Notes under the pieces: model-generated | Database searches by the model: none | Seen by the model: only the letters and a program-made list of their open reading frames with translations | Told to the model about the DNA's origin: nothing | Shown here: in pieces, positions 49,711-63,687 of the stretch | Position numbering within the stretch: position 1 is the first letter of the stretch | Layout of the letters: every line of letters starts with the position of its first letter | Made by a program: the position numbers and the translations under genes | Source: Carya illinoinensis | Lineage: Eukaryota; Streptophyta; Magnoliopsida; Fagales; Juglandaceae | Reading direction: 5' to 3' | Length of the DNA: 64,000 nt | NCBI RefSeq assembly: GCF_018687715.1 | Contig: NC_056762.1 | Span: 36,598,864 to 36,662,863 of the forward strand

Positions 49711-50470
49711 CCTAAATTCCTAATGTTACTTACAATATTCAATAAAATTTACTAATTGGATCTATTATTATTATTATTATTATTGTTATTATTATTAGTA
49801 GTAACGAGTGTTGCTACATGCACGGAATGGTTTACAGGCACGTGCAATATTTTAATTCTTCATGCTACACTATCATGAACGATAAAGTTTTTACTAGTAA
49901 CGAAAAATCTTATAAAAATAAATTTATAAATTCAAGTAGTTTGATATGTTATATTAGATTTATTTATAATAAAAATAATTTACAATCTCATATACTATAT
50001 TAAGTTATATAAATTTACAAATTTACTTTTATACAGTTTCTTTATGGCATTTCTCTACAATCATTTGTTTTTTGGAATATTGTCACAAAGGGAGTGTTAA
50101 CAATTGGTTTATTGATGTTTATTATACTTTGATTTAATGTTATTAGGAAAGGATATGTATGGAATATTTCTTCTATATTATAATATAATATGAGAGATGA
50201 AAATGTGAGATATATAAATATATATATATGTATGCACGAAAAAAGTTATTTTTATAAATTTACATAATTTCACATTGAAAACTCTTTTTATTATAAAATA
50301 GATTTAATTTATCATATCAAGCCATATTAAAAGTATAAGTTTCATTTTTTAATATTCTTTTTTAAGTCTCAAATTTATCATATAACATTTTAGAGCACCT
50401 CCAATCCGTGGTTTGAAATTAATTCAACCGTTATTTAATATGGACCATGAGGAGGGATATACTCATTAAA
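49711..50470. other. AT-rich intergenic DNA
   Basis: It contains a short ATT repeat (about 49766-49800) and several poly-A/T stretches. No gene is recognised. Confidence 0.5.
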
Positions 50471-50472
50471 GT

Positions 50473-50812
50473 TTTGAATACCGTATCAGATGTTGTACTG
50501 GTCAAGGCATTTTAATGAAATATTTCGATACCGATACCGTTTCGGGATAGTCGATATATAAATAAATTATATATATAAATATATATTATATTTCAAAAAT
50601 AATAGTCTATATATGAATAAATTATACATAAATATATATATATTATACATAACCTAGTCTGAATTAGGAATAAAAAATAAACTTATAATTTGAAGAAATA
50701 AAAATAAAAAATAAAAGTAAAAGTCGAAATACCGGCTAATATTTAGGGCAATACGAAATAGATATAATATCTATACCGGACCAGTGGCTGGTACGGTATG
50801 GTATTTAAATCT
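50473..50812. mobile_element. MITE-like element with ACCGTA/TACGGT ends
   Basis: The left end TTTTGAATACCGTATCAGAT and the inverted right end (TTTAAATACCATACCGTACC) match over much of their length. CTGGTC follows on both sides. The core is AT-rich with repeated ATAAATTATA(C/T)ATA. It is non-coding. Confidence 0.6.
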
Positions 50813-50819
50813 TTGATAC

Positions 50820-51370
50820 TTATTATTAAGAGATTTTTCCCCGGACCCAAAAGGCACAGAGGTTGAGCCCAATACTCAGAGGCTTGTACGGAACAAGCCA
50901 TCTGTCAACTCGGCTAAAGGGTTCTCAACCTGTATAATCGGATTCGGGGCCTCGAAGTAGAGGTCAAATCCATTAACCAAGAAGTGCAGGAAATTTATGC
51001 TGGCAAAAAGAGAAGAAGAACACGTTATCTCAAATAAACTGAACCCTAATATGAAATATAGGATCACACTGCATTAAATGCGTTCCTCAAATGGTCACGC
51101 CGCATTAAATGAACATGACATAAGGGATTTTAGGAGGACATCCCCTCCCCCAGCCACAGGGCATGGCTGCTTGATTCTCAAGCTAGGTATAATAGAGAAC
51201 CCATAAGTATCAAAAAAGAGTTATACTCTTGATTTCTCTGAACTCTCACTACCCATCTGCATACTCTCCTGAAGTATTACTGACTTTGGCATCAGAAGCT
51301 CTTCGGCCACTATAAGGGCCACCTCCCATCAGTATTTTCTTTGTCTTTCTAGGCCAAAGACCAAATATCC
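50820..51370. mobile_element. Remnant of a Ty3/Gypsy-like LTR
   Basis: The segment contains AATAGAGAACCCATAAGTAT, then a stretch ending TACTGACTTTGGCATCAGAAG and CTCTTCGGCCACTATAAGGGC. This is wording I associate with the 3' half of plant Gypsy LTRs (TGACTTTGGCATCGGAG type). No partner LTR or primer site is visible, so it is a fragment or solo LTR without clear ends. Confidence 0.4.
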
Positions 51371-53139
51371 AAACTACTAAAACCCCAGTCTAAAGACATG
51401 AAATACGACATTAACACTTATATTTAAGTTAGGGGGAGAAACCTTTTATATTGTACTTTGTAATTTTAGAAGTAGGATACATTTTCTCACAAGTATTTAT
51501 TTATTCATTTATTTATGTATCAAGACAAATTGACCTAAGAATATAAAATGCCTTAATGGGAACTAAGAAATTATAGTAGTTTTTAATACATATTGACTAA
51601 GAATTTCTTATGACTAGTATCCCTTTCATGGGTCCATCTACCTGACAAGTTAAACCCAAGAAAGAGAAATCCCATTTTAAATAATGAGAAGAAAATGGTG
51701 ACGATTACCTACTGTTTTTTTTTAAATACAGGTTAGGAAGGGAGGTTCGGACAGGGAATTGAGTTGATAAGAGATATGATGAAATAAAATTTAAAAGTTG
51801 AATAAAATATTATTAAAATATAATTTTTTAATATAATTTTAATTTTAAAATTTAAAAAAATTAAATTATTTATTATATTTGATGTAAAAATTTAAAAAAT
51901 TTATAATAATAAAATAAAATAAATTGAGATAAACTTCAAATCCAAACAACCTCTTGTGTTTGACTTTCACGGTTCACTAATTAATGTCAAGTGATGAACT
52001 TACAATCTGTTTTTTTTTATAATTTTTTTATTTTACTCCAAAGAAATATATATACTATTCTCTTCTATTACAAGCAATAATATATTAATGACACATTCTG
52101 CTCACAATGACACTGACACATTCTTATCTTGTACCTTTATATTTTATTCATTTAATGTATCATATTGTAGTTACATCAATTTCTATATAATCCTAATCTT
52201 TGTGGCAAGTTTATACCAAAATATATTCGGGTATATTCTAGTGTAATGATTTTTTTGTTGGACTTTCACAATCAGGCTGTCCCAAGACTTTGCACTTGTT
52301 TTGGAATACTCTGGTAAAATTAACGAGTGTCATTTCACTAAACATGCCAAGCTGCGTTATCAAAGAGAACAGATGAAAAACAAAGGTCAATTCCTTCTCC
52401 TCAACAAAGCACTCCTTCACGATGGAGAGAGCCATGGCCCCTTCCTCCTTTCACAAGTTTCACTAGTTACAAGTGCATAGGTAAAACATACTGCTTACTA
52501 TGAGGCCCACTATAATGATAAAAAGTCAACTACAAACTTCTACATTAAGCAAACTCCTTAATGCTAATTTAATGCTGAATACAGTAATAAATGTACAAAT
52601 CTCTGTACTTTATCTGAAAAATATAACTCACCCTTAAAAAAAGAAAATTTATACCCATCATCTTCTCTACACCATGCACCATATGATATTTTTATTTTTT
52701 TTCCTTTACCAAATGTGTAGAGTATGGACGATGAGTAGAAAAGCTCAATTGGTTTAATAAGAATAAAAAAATAAAAAATAAAAACATGTGTTGTGTTTGT
52801 GTAAGATGATAGGTAGCAAAGCCATTAAAAAAATAAAATTTTCATGTAAATTTCAGATTTACCAACTTTTTTCAAAATGAGTCTACAAAGCTTGCAGACC
52901 CTAAGACTATATATATCATTTATCTTGATTTAATGCATCAATGGGTAAAAAAATACCTCAAAAAGGTCAAATACATACATTTCTTGATTGACAAGGAGCT
53001 CCTAGTTTATATAAAGGAGATCAAGGTAAATACAAATTACCATGTTATGCTAAGCTGGTGGGCTATATAACAGAACTCCAATATCAGCAAATACGCTAGA
53101 AAACACGATGACATAATACATGAAGTTGATCTTATTTTT
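51371..53139. other. Intergenic, includes one GTTTGGAT-family MITE
   Basis: A MITE-like segment at about 51735-51955 starts near GAGGTTCGGACAGGG and ends CTTCAAATCCAAACAACCTC. The frame at 52238-52435 (minus) does not match a family I know. The part next to 53140 is probable 3' UTR of the minus-strand protease gene. Confidence 0.45.
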
Positions 53140-56100
53140 TTATTCATTGGATTCTTCACAGCGTTGGAGTTGGACATGTGGGCAGGGCCTCTCAGGTTCT
53201 CCTCTACTCCACAGGACTCTGAGATCACCTCTCTTTTTCCCCAATGCCAGGAATGTTCCTGCATATGTCAAAAAAATGACCAGATAACAGTAAGACATTT
53301 TGCAATCCAATATGGCCTTCGGGACTTGCTGTACGAAAATTACCGAGGGTGAATGGGACGATGTAAAGCAATGCTGGTTGGCCATGCCCATCCATCAAGT
53401 TCAATGCCACATATGTAATGAGAAGACCTGCCAAAAAACAATCCCTGCTTGATGAAAGATGTGATGATAGACACTGGAAAATGATGTGTATAGTATAGTC
53501 AACTTAGTATCTTTTCATGATAAGTCTTATTGTCAGATAAGGATGGTCGAGGTTGCTTTGCAAAATAATAATAAAAATAATTATAATTATAACAAACAGC
53601 AAGAGAAAGTAGACTTTTTGAGAAGCAACAAGAGAAAGGAGACTTGTTTATCATTTCTTACCTAATCCATATGCAAGCATTGCCCACAAGAAGTATCCAG
53701 CTCGTAGAGTCTTATTTGCCAGCCAATCATACCTGCAAGGATATTCCAAGATATTGATACACATATGCCACCACAAGAATCATCAAAGTACAGATTAGAT
53801 TAAGAACCCAAGGATTGGAAAAGAGTCACAACCAGAAGGGACAGCAATAAGGTTTCCTCATTGGTGGCACTACTTTAAAGCATGCTAAAATTGCAATTAT
53901 GATCGGAAAAGGGAAACGGATGAAATTCTGGAATCTAACAACTATCTAGATTCTTCGTTGTTTTCTTTTTTTTTTTTCCCTTTTGGCAACGGGTATGGAG
54001 GATTTGATATACTGGGGTCAGTGCCACATGGAATTTCTGTTGTAAGAACTAAAATTTCTGTCCTGCATCTTCTAGGTCAAACAAGGGGCGTTTTGAGCAT
54101 TCAAAAACAAATCAACACTCCAAGGAAGCATAAGAACAATCACTTACAATGAATAAATTAATTGAAGTTTCTTATCCTATTATTCTGGTTCTCATACTCT
54201 TAAAATCAACCAACTTTATTACTTAAATCTATAGCTCTTTGAATAAATTATGGCTAAAAGTAAAACTCCATGTAAGCTAGACAATCCAAACATGTAGATT
54301 ACAGCTGCCCAATCAGGCAAAGAAAAAAAGGGCGACCATAGAAAAATAAAAATATTTACTTTTTTAAAACCCAACCAAAAAAAGGGGAAAACGATTAGAG
54401 ATTGGACAGCACCAGAAAGAACAACACTCTTTCATAGCTCAAGCTAACAAGTATAAAGCAATTAAGAACAAAATCTTGCATAGGAGAAAAGGAGCTTTGA
54501 CCTAAGAGAGAACGCTATTAGCAGTCCAGGTAATAGGATGTCACCAAATCCTATGATGCTGTATCCACCCCAAGGATCAAACATGCGTGGAATCTTCAGT
54601 AGCATTGGGATACCATCCTCACCACTTTTATCACCACGAGCTACCTGTGGAAAATATATAAATGATTGGATGTTCTTTTCAGCATTTGAAGGCCCTAATA
54701 GTCTAAACTATTTATCTTGATCAGTCGTAGAGTAAGCTTATATTGATTACTTACCACAATCATCACACTTTCATGGAACAACTTCTTAGAAACAAACACC
54801 CAAAAGATGTCATATAGGAATGCACAACTGAGAAGAACTGTACCCACCTGATTACCAAATTATTAAGAATCAAGTCAGAAGAATGGTTACTCAATTCTTA
54901 GGCATATCAATGCTTTTCAAGTCCATTCCATCTATACACTTCTTGACATGAAGTAAAACTAATCAATAACAAAATAGTTACAAAATAATTGTAAAGGATT
55001 AGTCAATAAACCCCCTCCATCTCAAAAGAGAAGTGTGCGTAAAAAAATAAAGTAAAATTAAAAAAAAAAAACATTTATCCATATAAATCTCCATTTTACC
55101 CTGAATTTTTGAAACTACCATTCTTTACCTATGGAAGAACATTTTAAGAAGATTGTTTCATTAAATACATACCATTTCTAAACTTTTATCTATTGTGAGA
55201 TGGAACAAGGATAATAAAGACAAAAACATCAAGCATAAAGACATAAAAACATAAAATAATAATAAAGATTTCACCCACAAGCTATTCTCAGCCTTAGTGG
55301 ACCCAAAGAGTCGAACACATTAAACAATGCCAATATGCTCTCCAATGTGCAAACTTAAGTCCCAGCCTACTGAAAGTTCTTTCGAAATTTCAAATGAACA
55401 GATATGGATATGCACATACAGCGTCTCGTGCAATTTACTAATGTGATATTGTTTTTATGCACACCATCATAATGTTTGATATGAGACATCAGAAAAAAGA
55501 CAGCCTCATCCAGATCATTCCTCAGCAAAAAAATGATGGGAGTTTGAATCAGTACCTTGAGATTGGGAACATGTACAATTTGAAGGACAGTGATTATCAG
55601 TGCAATTCCCTGATTGACAAGTAAAAGACAAATAAGTGTTAGTCATCACACCTTATCCTAAAAGTCAATAAGATAACTTAGAACAGGCTTCAGGCCACAA
55701 GTTTAACCTATGTTAAATTTGCAGTCAATAGCAATTGACTGTCTAAGGAATGATGAATTGGCTAAGGGTGTAGGAGTGAAGACAAGGCTAAAGAAAAGAA
55801 TCCAAGAAAGAATCAAAGGCTGCAATCAAGAACTCAAAGAATCAAAAAGGCTGCAATCAAGAACTCAAGATAGATGTGTGAACTCTTTTGTCATCTAAAG
55901 GAGCTAATGTGTACCATTGATAAACATTGTTAACTTACAGACCTATTGTGTAATACCCTTTGGTCTCTTATGTAATACTTCTAATCATTGAAAAAAATAA
56001 AAGCAACATACTGAAGTTTATCCTTACAAGTATATCTTGACCGATCCAGGCAAAGGATACATTTCGTTTAACTGCCCAAACAACAGCAAATGCTATGCAT

Positions 56101-59100
56101 AGTGGAGAAACAGCCAAAGTTAGATATGAGACGGCTCCAAAGAAAGGTACTTTGATATATGAAACTCCAGGACGTTTGAAGCACCTGCACAAGGATGTGG
56201 AGATTTAGTTATAGACATTGAAAAAAATTAAGAAACAAAATCTCTCATCTAACAGCGTACTAAATCTTTTAAATCAGTAATCAAATAAGAAAGATATAGA
56301 AGCACATGAAGAGAAACAGGGGCCAACACAGTAATCTTTGCCAAAGCTACAAAAAATTTACAGTTTTTTAAGTTGAGATTTTAAAAGCTTGTGCATTTGA
56401 CTTTGCACATATATAAAGAAGATTGGTTAATGGACAAAACATTCATATTCAAAGAGGGCGTTCGTCATTAGTTGTTGGCCTAGTTAAGCTTCTACCGATC
56501 ATCTAATGTAACAGAGTTCAGGTAAGGGAACATAAAAGTGCAAGCACTGAGCCTCCTAAGGCAAAGATGCAACATTTATACCAACAGCCAGCAAGTGCCC
56601 ATGTGTCTGAATAGTTGCTCCAATACATATTTGTGTAACATGCTGAAAGCCATTTGACTCATTTTTCAGGAAGAGATACTATGTACCTTGATAATAAAGC
56701 AACCAAGCAAGTTTGCAAGCCCTGCATATACAAGGAACTACAAAGTTAGGCTTCACTCAGAAACAATAGAGAAAAAAATGTAGACTAAAAAGAGTATAAT
56801 GTAACAAAGACAAACCGAGTCAAATATGTTCAGATTTGAGTCAAGGTTCATATTACTTTTGTGTAATGCTTTTCCGTGTCCATATACAAATGCAGGCATG
56901 AAGGCAAATTCATAATTATGAAGCAGGGAATACCTCTATACCGCCTATGCAGAAAAGAACAACCAAAAGCTCAACGAACCAGAATGACATAAGTTTGTAC
57001 AGAATAACCAGGAAGCATGAAGCAATAACAACAAACAGGACAGCAGATGTTATGTTGATGTCTACAACACCACTAGTGCCCATGGCCTTGGTACTCGGGA
57101 TTTCATTTACAGCATCCTGCAAGAATAAGATATATAGTAACTTAGCCAGTATTTTCAGCTGTAAAGAGAAGGAGAAGAACACTAGTTTAGGAAAGGCTAA
57201 ACCTATTTAGCTAGGAATAGAAAAAGGTGACCTTTATTAGCTTGTCTTGTTCAATAGCTGCTTCTCTAGCACTCCATGCGGACCAATAAGATGCACATAA
57301 GATGGTACCAACTGCCATCAACCATAAAAATACCTCCGCTATGTCAACTACTGGTCTCCGTGGAGAGTATAGCTGCACAGACACTGCAGAGAAAGCCGGA
57401 AAATTAAGTAAGCTGTATAAAAGCAGCAGTGGGAAAATCTATGCACCTAAAATAGATGCCACAGATTTGTCGCCTGAGTGAGATCCAAATAGATAATTAC
57501 ATGTTCAAAGCAACAAAAAATCTATGATTAACAAAAATCCTTTTGGACATCTGGTTCCCTGTTGCTTTGTGATTATGAAGAACAAGGAAATGCTTACCTC
57601 TTGAACTATTCATTAGCATTTTTTCCAAACTAGCACCAGCATCTTGCGGGAGCATGACAGCAGGAATGTGTATATCTAGGTCAGTTTCATCTGGCTCACA
57701 AACCATCTTGTAAAGTTCTGAAGGAAAAAGAAACAACTTAAAAAAAAAAAAAAAGTGAATAAAGGTGTATATCTAGACCTTTAGCTTTCAGTAATTTAAT
57801 TCTGGACCACTATCTAAGAATTTTAGCTTATCATAGATAATCAATGTAACAACCTTATATTACTTACCAAAAAAAAATATATAACACCCTTATACATGTT
57901 AAGAAAAAAGGGATAATGTTATTCATTATTCAAAATTCTTTTCTCAGGTATTATAACAAGTTTATTTACTTACCTTTAAATACTCTACTGTCAACACGTG
58001 CATCAAAAAACAAAATCAGATATGCTGATTACCTTTCTGGTTATTTACAATGAGTAAAGCTGAAGCACCAGCAGCTTCTGCAACATTTGCCTTGGTTGTG
58101 AATTTGCAGTTCCCTCGATGCACAATTACAACATCTCCAGCAAGCTAACAACACCCAATCACAGTATCATGCACATGTTGACATCAGTAAGTACATTTTC
58201 CCAAAAAGCACGATCATATATAAACATCTAGAATGTATGGGATAGAAGGGAAAAAAAAAACCTTCTTCTTTGGTTTACTGCAACAATCACTTGGGTCTGA
58301 GAGAGTAAGACGACTTTGGTTTGCATTTTTCTCCTTTGACACAATGGTAGTGCCAAATCGAGCACCCACACCAACAAATTCAGCATCCTCTATGCCATCA
58401 ACCCAAGTCTGAATTTTTACCTAAAGATAAGAAACGTTCGATTTACAGATAAGAAAATATGCAAGACTAAATTAAAGGAGATATAAGGCTCCAAATCATT
58501 AGTACATGTCCCTCCAGTATTGGCTCACCAAAAGCACGTACATTCAATGCCAATCCACACAGCTTGAGAAAGTTCCCAATTATGACTCAAGAAAGTAGAC
58601 AAGTTTTTTCATAATTCTAACTTCTGCCTTGTAGGATTCTCAAAGCTAGATTACCTGAGTCAGCGGTATCATTAACACTTAAAAATCCAAGCGTCTAGTA
58701 CCCTCTATTATATGATACATACAAACCGGCAACCACCGGAGAAAATGCTGAATGTAAAATGCATAGAAAAAAAATTAGTTAAAAAGGAAAAAACCAAAGC
58801 CCAGGCCCCAACCTCAAGTGAAACAGAAGTCTTTAGAAGAAAACAAAAGCAAAGATAAAAACAAGCACAAATTCTGGAGGAGGAAAATATGTACAAACCT
58901 TTCCTCAATGAAGTAACGTTAAACTAAGCTCCAGACCAATTGAAGTCTTTAAAGGCTAACAAATAAATCGGGAAAAAACAACAGAAGGGTTTTGAAAAAA
59001 AAAAAAAAAAAAAGATGAGCTCACCATCTCCGTTTGCAAGTGGGTGCAATATTAGCTCCAAATTTAAAAATAAAATTTAAAAAAAAATGAAATTTGATAT

Positions 59101-59376
59101 ATTTTATAATTAGCGAAATAGTATTTTTCGATACAACTAACCCATCAACAAAAGCCAATAATTAAAGAAAAAAAGACAAATTAAGCAAGACCGAGATGAC
59201 AAATCACGGAAATAAGAAATGGGTATTACTAGAACGAAGTCGTTCTCACAGCCGGGCTTTTTGGGAGCTAAATCGTCGTCGTGAACTATGTCCCCGGCTC
59301 TCGCATTCCAAGGATGACAAACAATTGAAATCAAAGCTAACAAGAAGACGACCCAGCAACGCCTCTGCAAATCCAT
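53140..59376 (-). CDS. SPPL: Signal peptide peptidase-like aspartic protease with PA domain, 14 exons
   Basis: Minus-strand exons: 59376-59230, 58420-58262, 58144-58033, 57717-57598, 57383-57232, 57116-56934, 56721-56687, 56184-56028, 55609-55556, 54847-54755, 54644-54502, 53732-53662, 53427-53344, 53258-53140. All introns are GT-AG. The total is 1,629 nt, 542 aa plus TAA, as usual for plant SPPLs. The product has a signal peptide ([20 protein letters not shown], cleavage likely after ARA), then a lumenal protease-associated domain ([25 protein letters not shown]). The membrane core carries the catalytic motifs YD (FLYDIFWVF, exon 10) and GxGD ([11 protein letters not shown], exon 11), plus QPALLY (exon 13). 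These intramembrane proteases cut type II membrane segments in endosome, vacuole or Golgi membranes. The upstream in-frame ATG at 59451 lacks a signal-peptide context, so 59376 is preferred. The closest group is plant SPPL3/4/5; which member is unclear. Confidence 0.95.
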
Positions 59377-59486
59377 GGATTCTTGAGCTGCCTCCACGAG
59401 ATTCACCAACCCTTTTGGGTCTTCTTCCTCTGCATCACAGCCTCGGAGCACACAGGAAGCCTGGAAGGATGAGCGAGAGTGAAAGA

Positions 59487-59503
59487 GAGAGAGAGAGAGA
59501 GAG
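59487..59503. repeat. Short (GA)n tract in the protease 5' region
   Basis: A GA run about 110 bases upstream of the start codon, CT on the coding strand, consistent with a pyrimidine-rich 5' UTR or core promoter. Confidence 0.7.
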
Positions 59504-59579
59504 AAGCTTTTATTTTGTTCGTGAAAATAAAAACAACGCTGCCTTTAGTTCACGGGGATCAAATCTTAAATAGGAATTT

Positions 59580-60735
59580 GTGTGGTCTTAAAGTCAATAA
59601 TTGAGTACCCTTTTGAAAAATAGTTGACAAATTTAGAAATTATAACTAACAAGAAAATATTTATTTATTTTATATAATAAATCCCATTTTTCTTTAATAA
59701 AAATATGTAAAATTTACATAAACGAAGACTATATTTAGCATTATTAATTAAATAATAAAAAAAATCAATCAATCAACATTAAAATACAAAAAAATTATAT
59801 TAATTATAAATCTATTTGTAAACTAATTGATTAACACATTAAACATACTAATGATATAAAATCATGTTGCATCAACTTTTATTTTAATAATTAAAGCGAT
59901 GCATTACTTGAGTTTATGAACATACATTTTAAAATTCTTTATATTATTACTACGAAGTATCCATGATCTACCTCAAAATTCATCAATTTCTACTTTTTTT
60001 ATAAATTATATGTTTTCATAATTTATAGTCTTTTATAATTTAATTAATATTTAATTTATACAAAAAAATTTGATTATAAACTTGTTATATAAATAAAATA
60101 TCATCATGTTCTTTATTTTTTAATAAACATTATCATGTTCTATGTTGGTGATACGGATGGCACGTCAATTTGGAGGTAAAATGACTTATTTTAAATACTA
60201 AATTATTAATAAAAAAATTTTAGAAAATAGTTATAGCGGTGTCATTAATGAAAATGCGGGTTTTTTTTTCACTTTTTTATATTTATTAAGATTTTCATTA
60301 ATTTGATTGATTACGTCACTTTTTTTAATATAAAATAACTGTTTTGATCAATCATATAAATAAAATATATAAAAATAACTGTATACAGAAGAATGAAAAA
60401 CTCTTATTTTAAATTCTAATTATGATTTTAATAAGTAAATAACCCAAAAAAAATGTATGGATATTTTTTAGATGTATGTGCACATAAGCTCAGTGGGAGA
60501 ATTGCGGAAAAATACATAAACGGTAACCACTCAATGGTTATTGGTTACCGTCCTTTACTGTTTTTTGTCAGTGGGTAACAACTTTATTAAAAATAGGCAT
60601 TTCCAAGTATCCGATACATATACAAGAATAATATCTACGCGTGAGTGTCTAAAAATATAAGAAAATTATGTACATTCGTGCCTTTAAAATATTACAATTG
60701 ACTAATAGAATAAAGTATTAATAAATTAAAAAAAA
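59580..60735. other. AT-rich intergenic DNA upstream of the protease gene
   Basis: I see no gene, TIR pair or LTR. ATGGTTATTGGTTACCG near 60533 holds a small imperfect inverted word (GGTAACC/GGTTACC). The rest is low-complexity AT. Confidence 0.45.
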
Positions 60736-60739
60736 AAAG

Positions 60740-62610
60740 GTTCCACCATCATCCATTGTCTTTTCATAATCCTCAAAACTCCTATCTCATCTCTATTTGT
60801 TTTCACCCAATGGAATCTCATCCTAGCAATGATAGCATTCCATAAACTCATAGCCACATCACAATGCCATAATAAGTGGTTCATGGATTCCCCAATTTTC
60901 TTGCAAGTATAAAACTAATCCAACACAATGATTCAATGCTTCATTAGGCTATCGAGGGTGGGGATCTTCCCTACTAAAGCTGTTTATACAAAGAAAAAAG
61001 TTGTCGGGAAGCATATGTTCTTCCATGGGAACAAATTTATATTTTGTGTCATAAAGGACTTGTAGAAAGAATGCACAGTAAAGCTCCCTCTCTTGGATGG
61101 ATACCAAAACATTTGGTCAGCTCTCCCATTCACTCTACAATTATATACAAGATTAAAGAAATTAGTAAATGTGTCAATTTCCCAATCTTATGTAGCCCTA
61201 TAGAAGATAACATTCCATTGAGGGAAACCACTAAATAAACCCCATAAGATCTGCAATTGAAGTCTCTTGTCTCCGTGCAATACCGTAGATCGTTGGGTAA
61301 GCTTTCTTTAGGGTTTGAACATCACACCATAAACCATGCTAGAATTTAATTATGGAACCATCTCCAACTACAAAGAATATATATCAAGCGAAGATTGTTC
61401 ATCCTCTTTTTGTGTTTCGAAAGCCCCAACTCATGTGATCCGCTCACCTCATTCAAGCATCGTTCTTCCCAATATCCATCATATTTGAGATATATTATAA
61501 TCCTAAAAATGCTTAATGAATCAATAGTTTGACCGATGTTTTTTTTCTTCTTAGTGGTTGAGGAAGTAATTATTAGTGAATTTGTGTATTTAAAAAAATG
61601 TTTAAAGATGTTTAAAAAATATGTAAAAGAAAATTGCAATTATCAGTCAACCTATCAGTACAAGACTCTTATAACCCTCCACAAAGCTCCCTTTTGTTTT
61701 TGGTATCTTCGCAACCACTTACCCAATAAGGCCTTATTGAAAACCAGTTTTGAATTTCCAATCCTCATTCGCACTTCCAAGTAAAACCACGGCCCAATCA
61801 ATCAAATGGAACTTAACTTCTTCATCCATTTCCACATAAGAAATCTTGTAATTTCTCTAACTAATGAACCACCTTACAGGGTAGTGAGAATAATAATAAT
61901 AATAATAATAAATATGTGGAGAATTTTGAAAGAGTACTTTTAATCAAAGTAACTATAGTACCTTTGGAAAAGTACATGATCTTCCAGCTAGCCAATTTAT
62001 GCTCCATTTTTCCAACACCTCATCCTATATATATTTCGACCTAAATGAACATCTAAGGGAAGACTGAGATACTTCTTTGGCAAGGTTGAAACTTTGCACC
62101 CCAAAATATTGGCCAAGCTCAATAAACTTGAAATATTTCCAGCTGGAACTAGTTCTACCTTGACCAAGTTCACTTTCAAGCCCGATGTTGATTCGAAGTA
62201 AATAAGAGAACCCTTAAAGCTTGAATGTGATTTTAGTTAGCTCCACAAATGACAAGAGTATCTTTCGCAAATAAGAGGTTAGTCATCTCAAGAGTGGCAG
62301 TTCTTGCTTCACCCCAATGCAAATCTAGATAGAAATCCACCTTCCATGAGACCTGTGATCATTTTAATAAAAGTTCCATTATAAAAATACAAAGTAATGG
62401 AGATAGGGGATCACCTTTTCTCAAACCCCTCAATCTCTCCAATAAAAAAAAATTTATTGGAGTACCATTCACCAAAAGGAGAAACATACAGTGTATATAC
62501 AAAATTTAAATCCAAGAGCACCATTTGTCACCAAGGCCATACCTCGCAAGTTTGTGTAACAAAAATTCCAATTAGCATGATCATATGCTTTCTCCCTAAA
62601 CATTATTCTC
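60740..62610 (-). pseudogene. LINE (non-LTR retrotransposon) reverse transcriptase remnant
   Basis: Read on the minus strand from 62610 downwards, LINE-1 type RT pieces occur in the correct order: EKAYDHANW (about 62590-62560), [11 protein letters not shown] (about 62440-62400), LLFAKDTLVICGAN (about 62280-62235), ELVPAGNISSLLSLANILGCKVSTLPKKYLSLPLD (62150-62040), and the C-terminal zf-RVT part CKKIGESMNHLLWHCDVAMSLWNAI (60905-60835). Frames change several times and stops are frequent. The first Asp of the FADD active site is Lys. It is a decayed, 5'-truncated copy. Confidence 0.8.
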
Positions 62611-63687
62611 ATTATGTTGAAGAGACTAGAGAATGGAGATTAGAGAACGGTCAAATCAAGTTTCAAAGCCTTCGTCCAATATTGCGCTTTATATCAACTG
62701 AAGCTAATATTTCACCACCTGCGCCAATGTGTCTTCATCGCCAAACAGAACAATTCCACCATGAAACTAAAGGATTTTCTTGTGTAGACTTAAGATATTT
62801 TCATTGTATCAAATGATCACCTTTTGAATTGTATAATTTGTTCAAATCCCCGACATCTGAAACTCTTGAATTTTTAACCTATGTTCATAACTACAAACAC
62901 AAATTATCAGATAAAGGGAAGGAATGTCCAGAACTGAATATGCATTTGACTTTGATCATTGATGATGGTGTCAAATTGATTCTAAGTCATGATCAATAGA
63001 ATTGTAATCGCTAAAAAAGACTATAAATACCACAAACAAAAAGATGGAAGTCTAGGCTTCACCAATTTTACATATAAACCATATGGTTAGTATATGTAGA
63101 TCAGTTTGATATAATGAATGATAGCCATCTTAAATGGAAAATGAACAACATAGAAAGGCAAGTCTACTTCCAAGAATGCAGATTTCAATCAATATGATAG
63201 CTCAACACCCGCGACATGAAACTAAAACAGAAGTCCTCTGTACCACTCAAATCTCTATCGTTATTACTTAATTTTACCAAAATGTAATCTGATACTGCAA
63301 ACAAGAACCCCGAAATAGAACTTTCGAAGAACATCAAGAGGTCTTGTTGAATTTACGACCAGACATCTTCTCAGACTCATATAGTATGTGATTTATAAGT
63401 CCCCTTGTTGTGCTGGCAAAACAACGGAAACAAAGATTAAACCTTTGCTAACACCTCCACCAATCAAAAGAAGCAGATTAATAATGTGTCTGTGCATCTA
63501 TTTGAAACATCCGAGGCCAAATCCAACTTTTCTGATTAAACATGCAAAACAGAACAGGAAAAACAAACAATGAAAAAGTATGCACTGGAGGATCAACAAA
63601 GCCCAGTAAAATGCACTTGAATATATAAGATGGCCATAGACACCATTGCCACTATATTCCCAACATAACTGTAACAGAAGTGCAAAT
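62611..63687. other. No gene recognised; possible 3' UTR of a minus-strand gene
   Basis: Frames at 62397-62816 and 63388-63573 have no family similarity; the first overlaps the LINE remnant. The portion close to 63690 may be the 3' UTR of the exon at 63688-63849. Confidence 0.4.

Noticed and set aside
52238..52435. 65-codon minus-strand frame
   Set aside because: It is protein-like in places but there is no recognisable family, splice context or neighbour support.
59377..59451. Upstream in-frame ATG for the SPP-like protease
   Set aside because: It would place 25 charged residues before the signal peptide, unlike the family.
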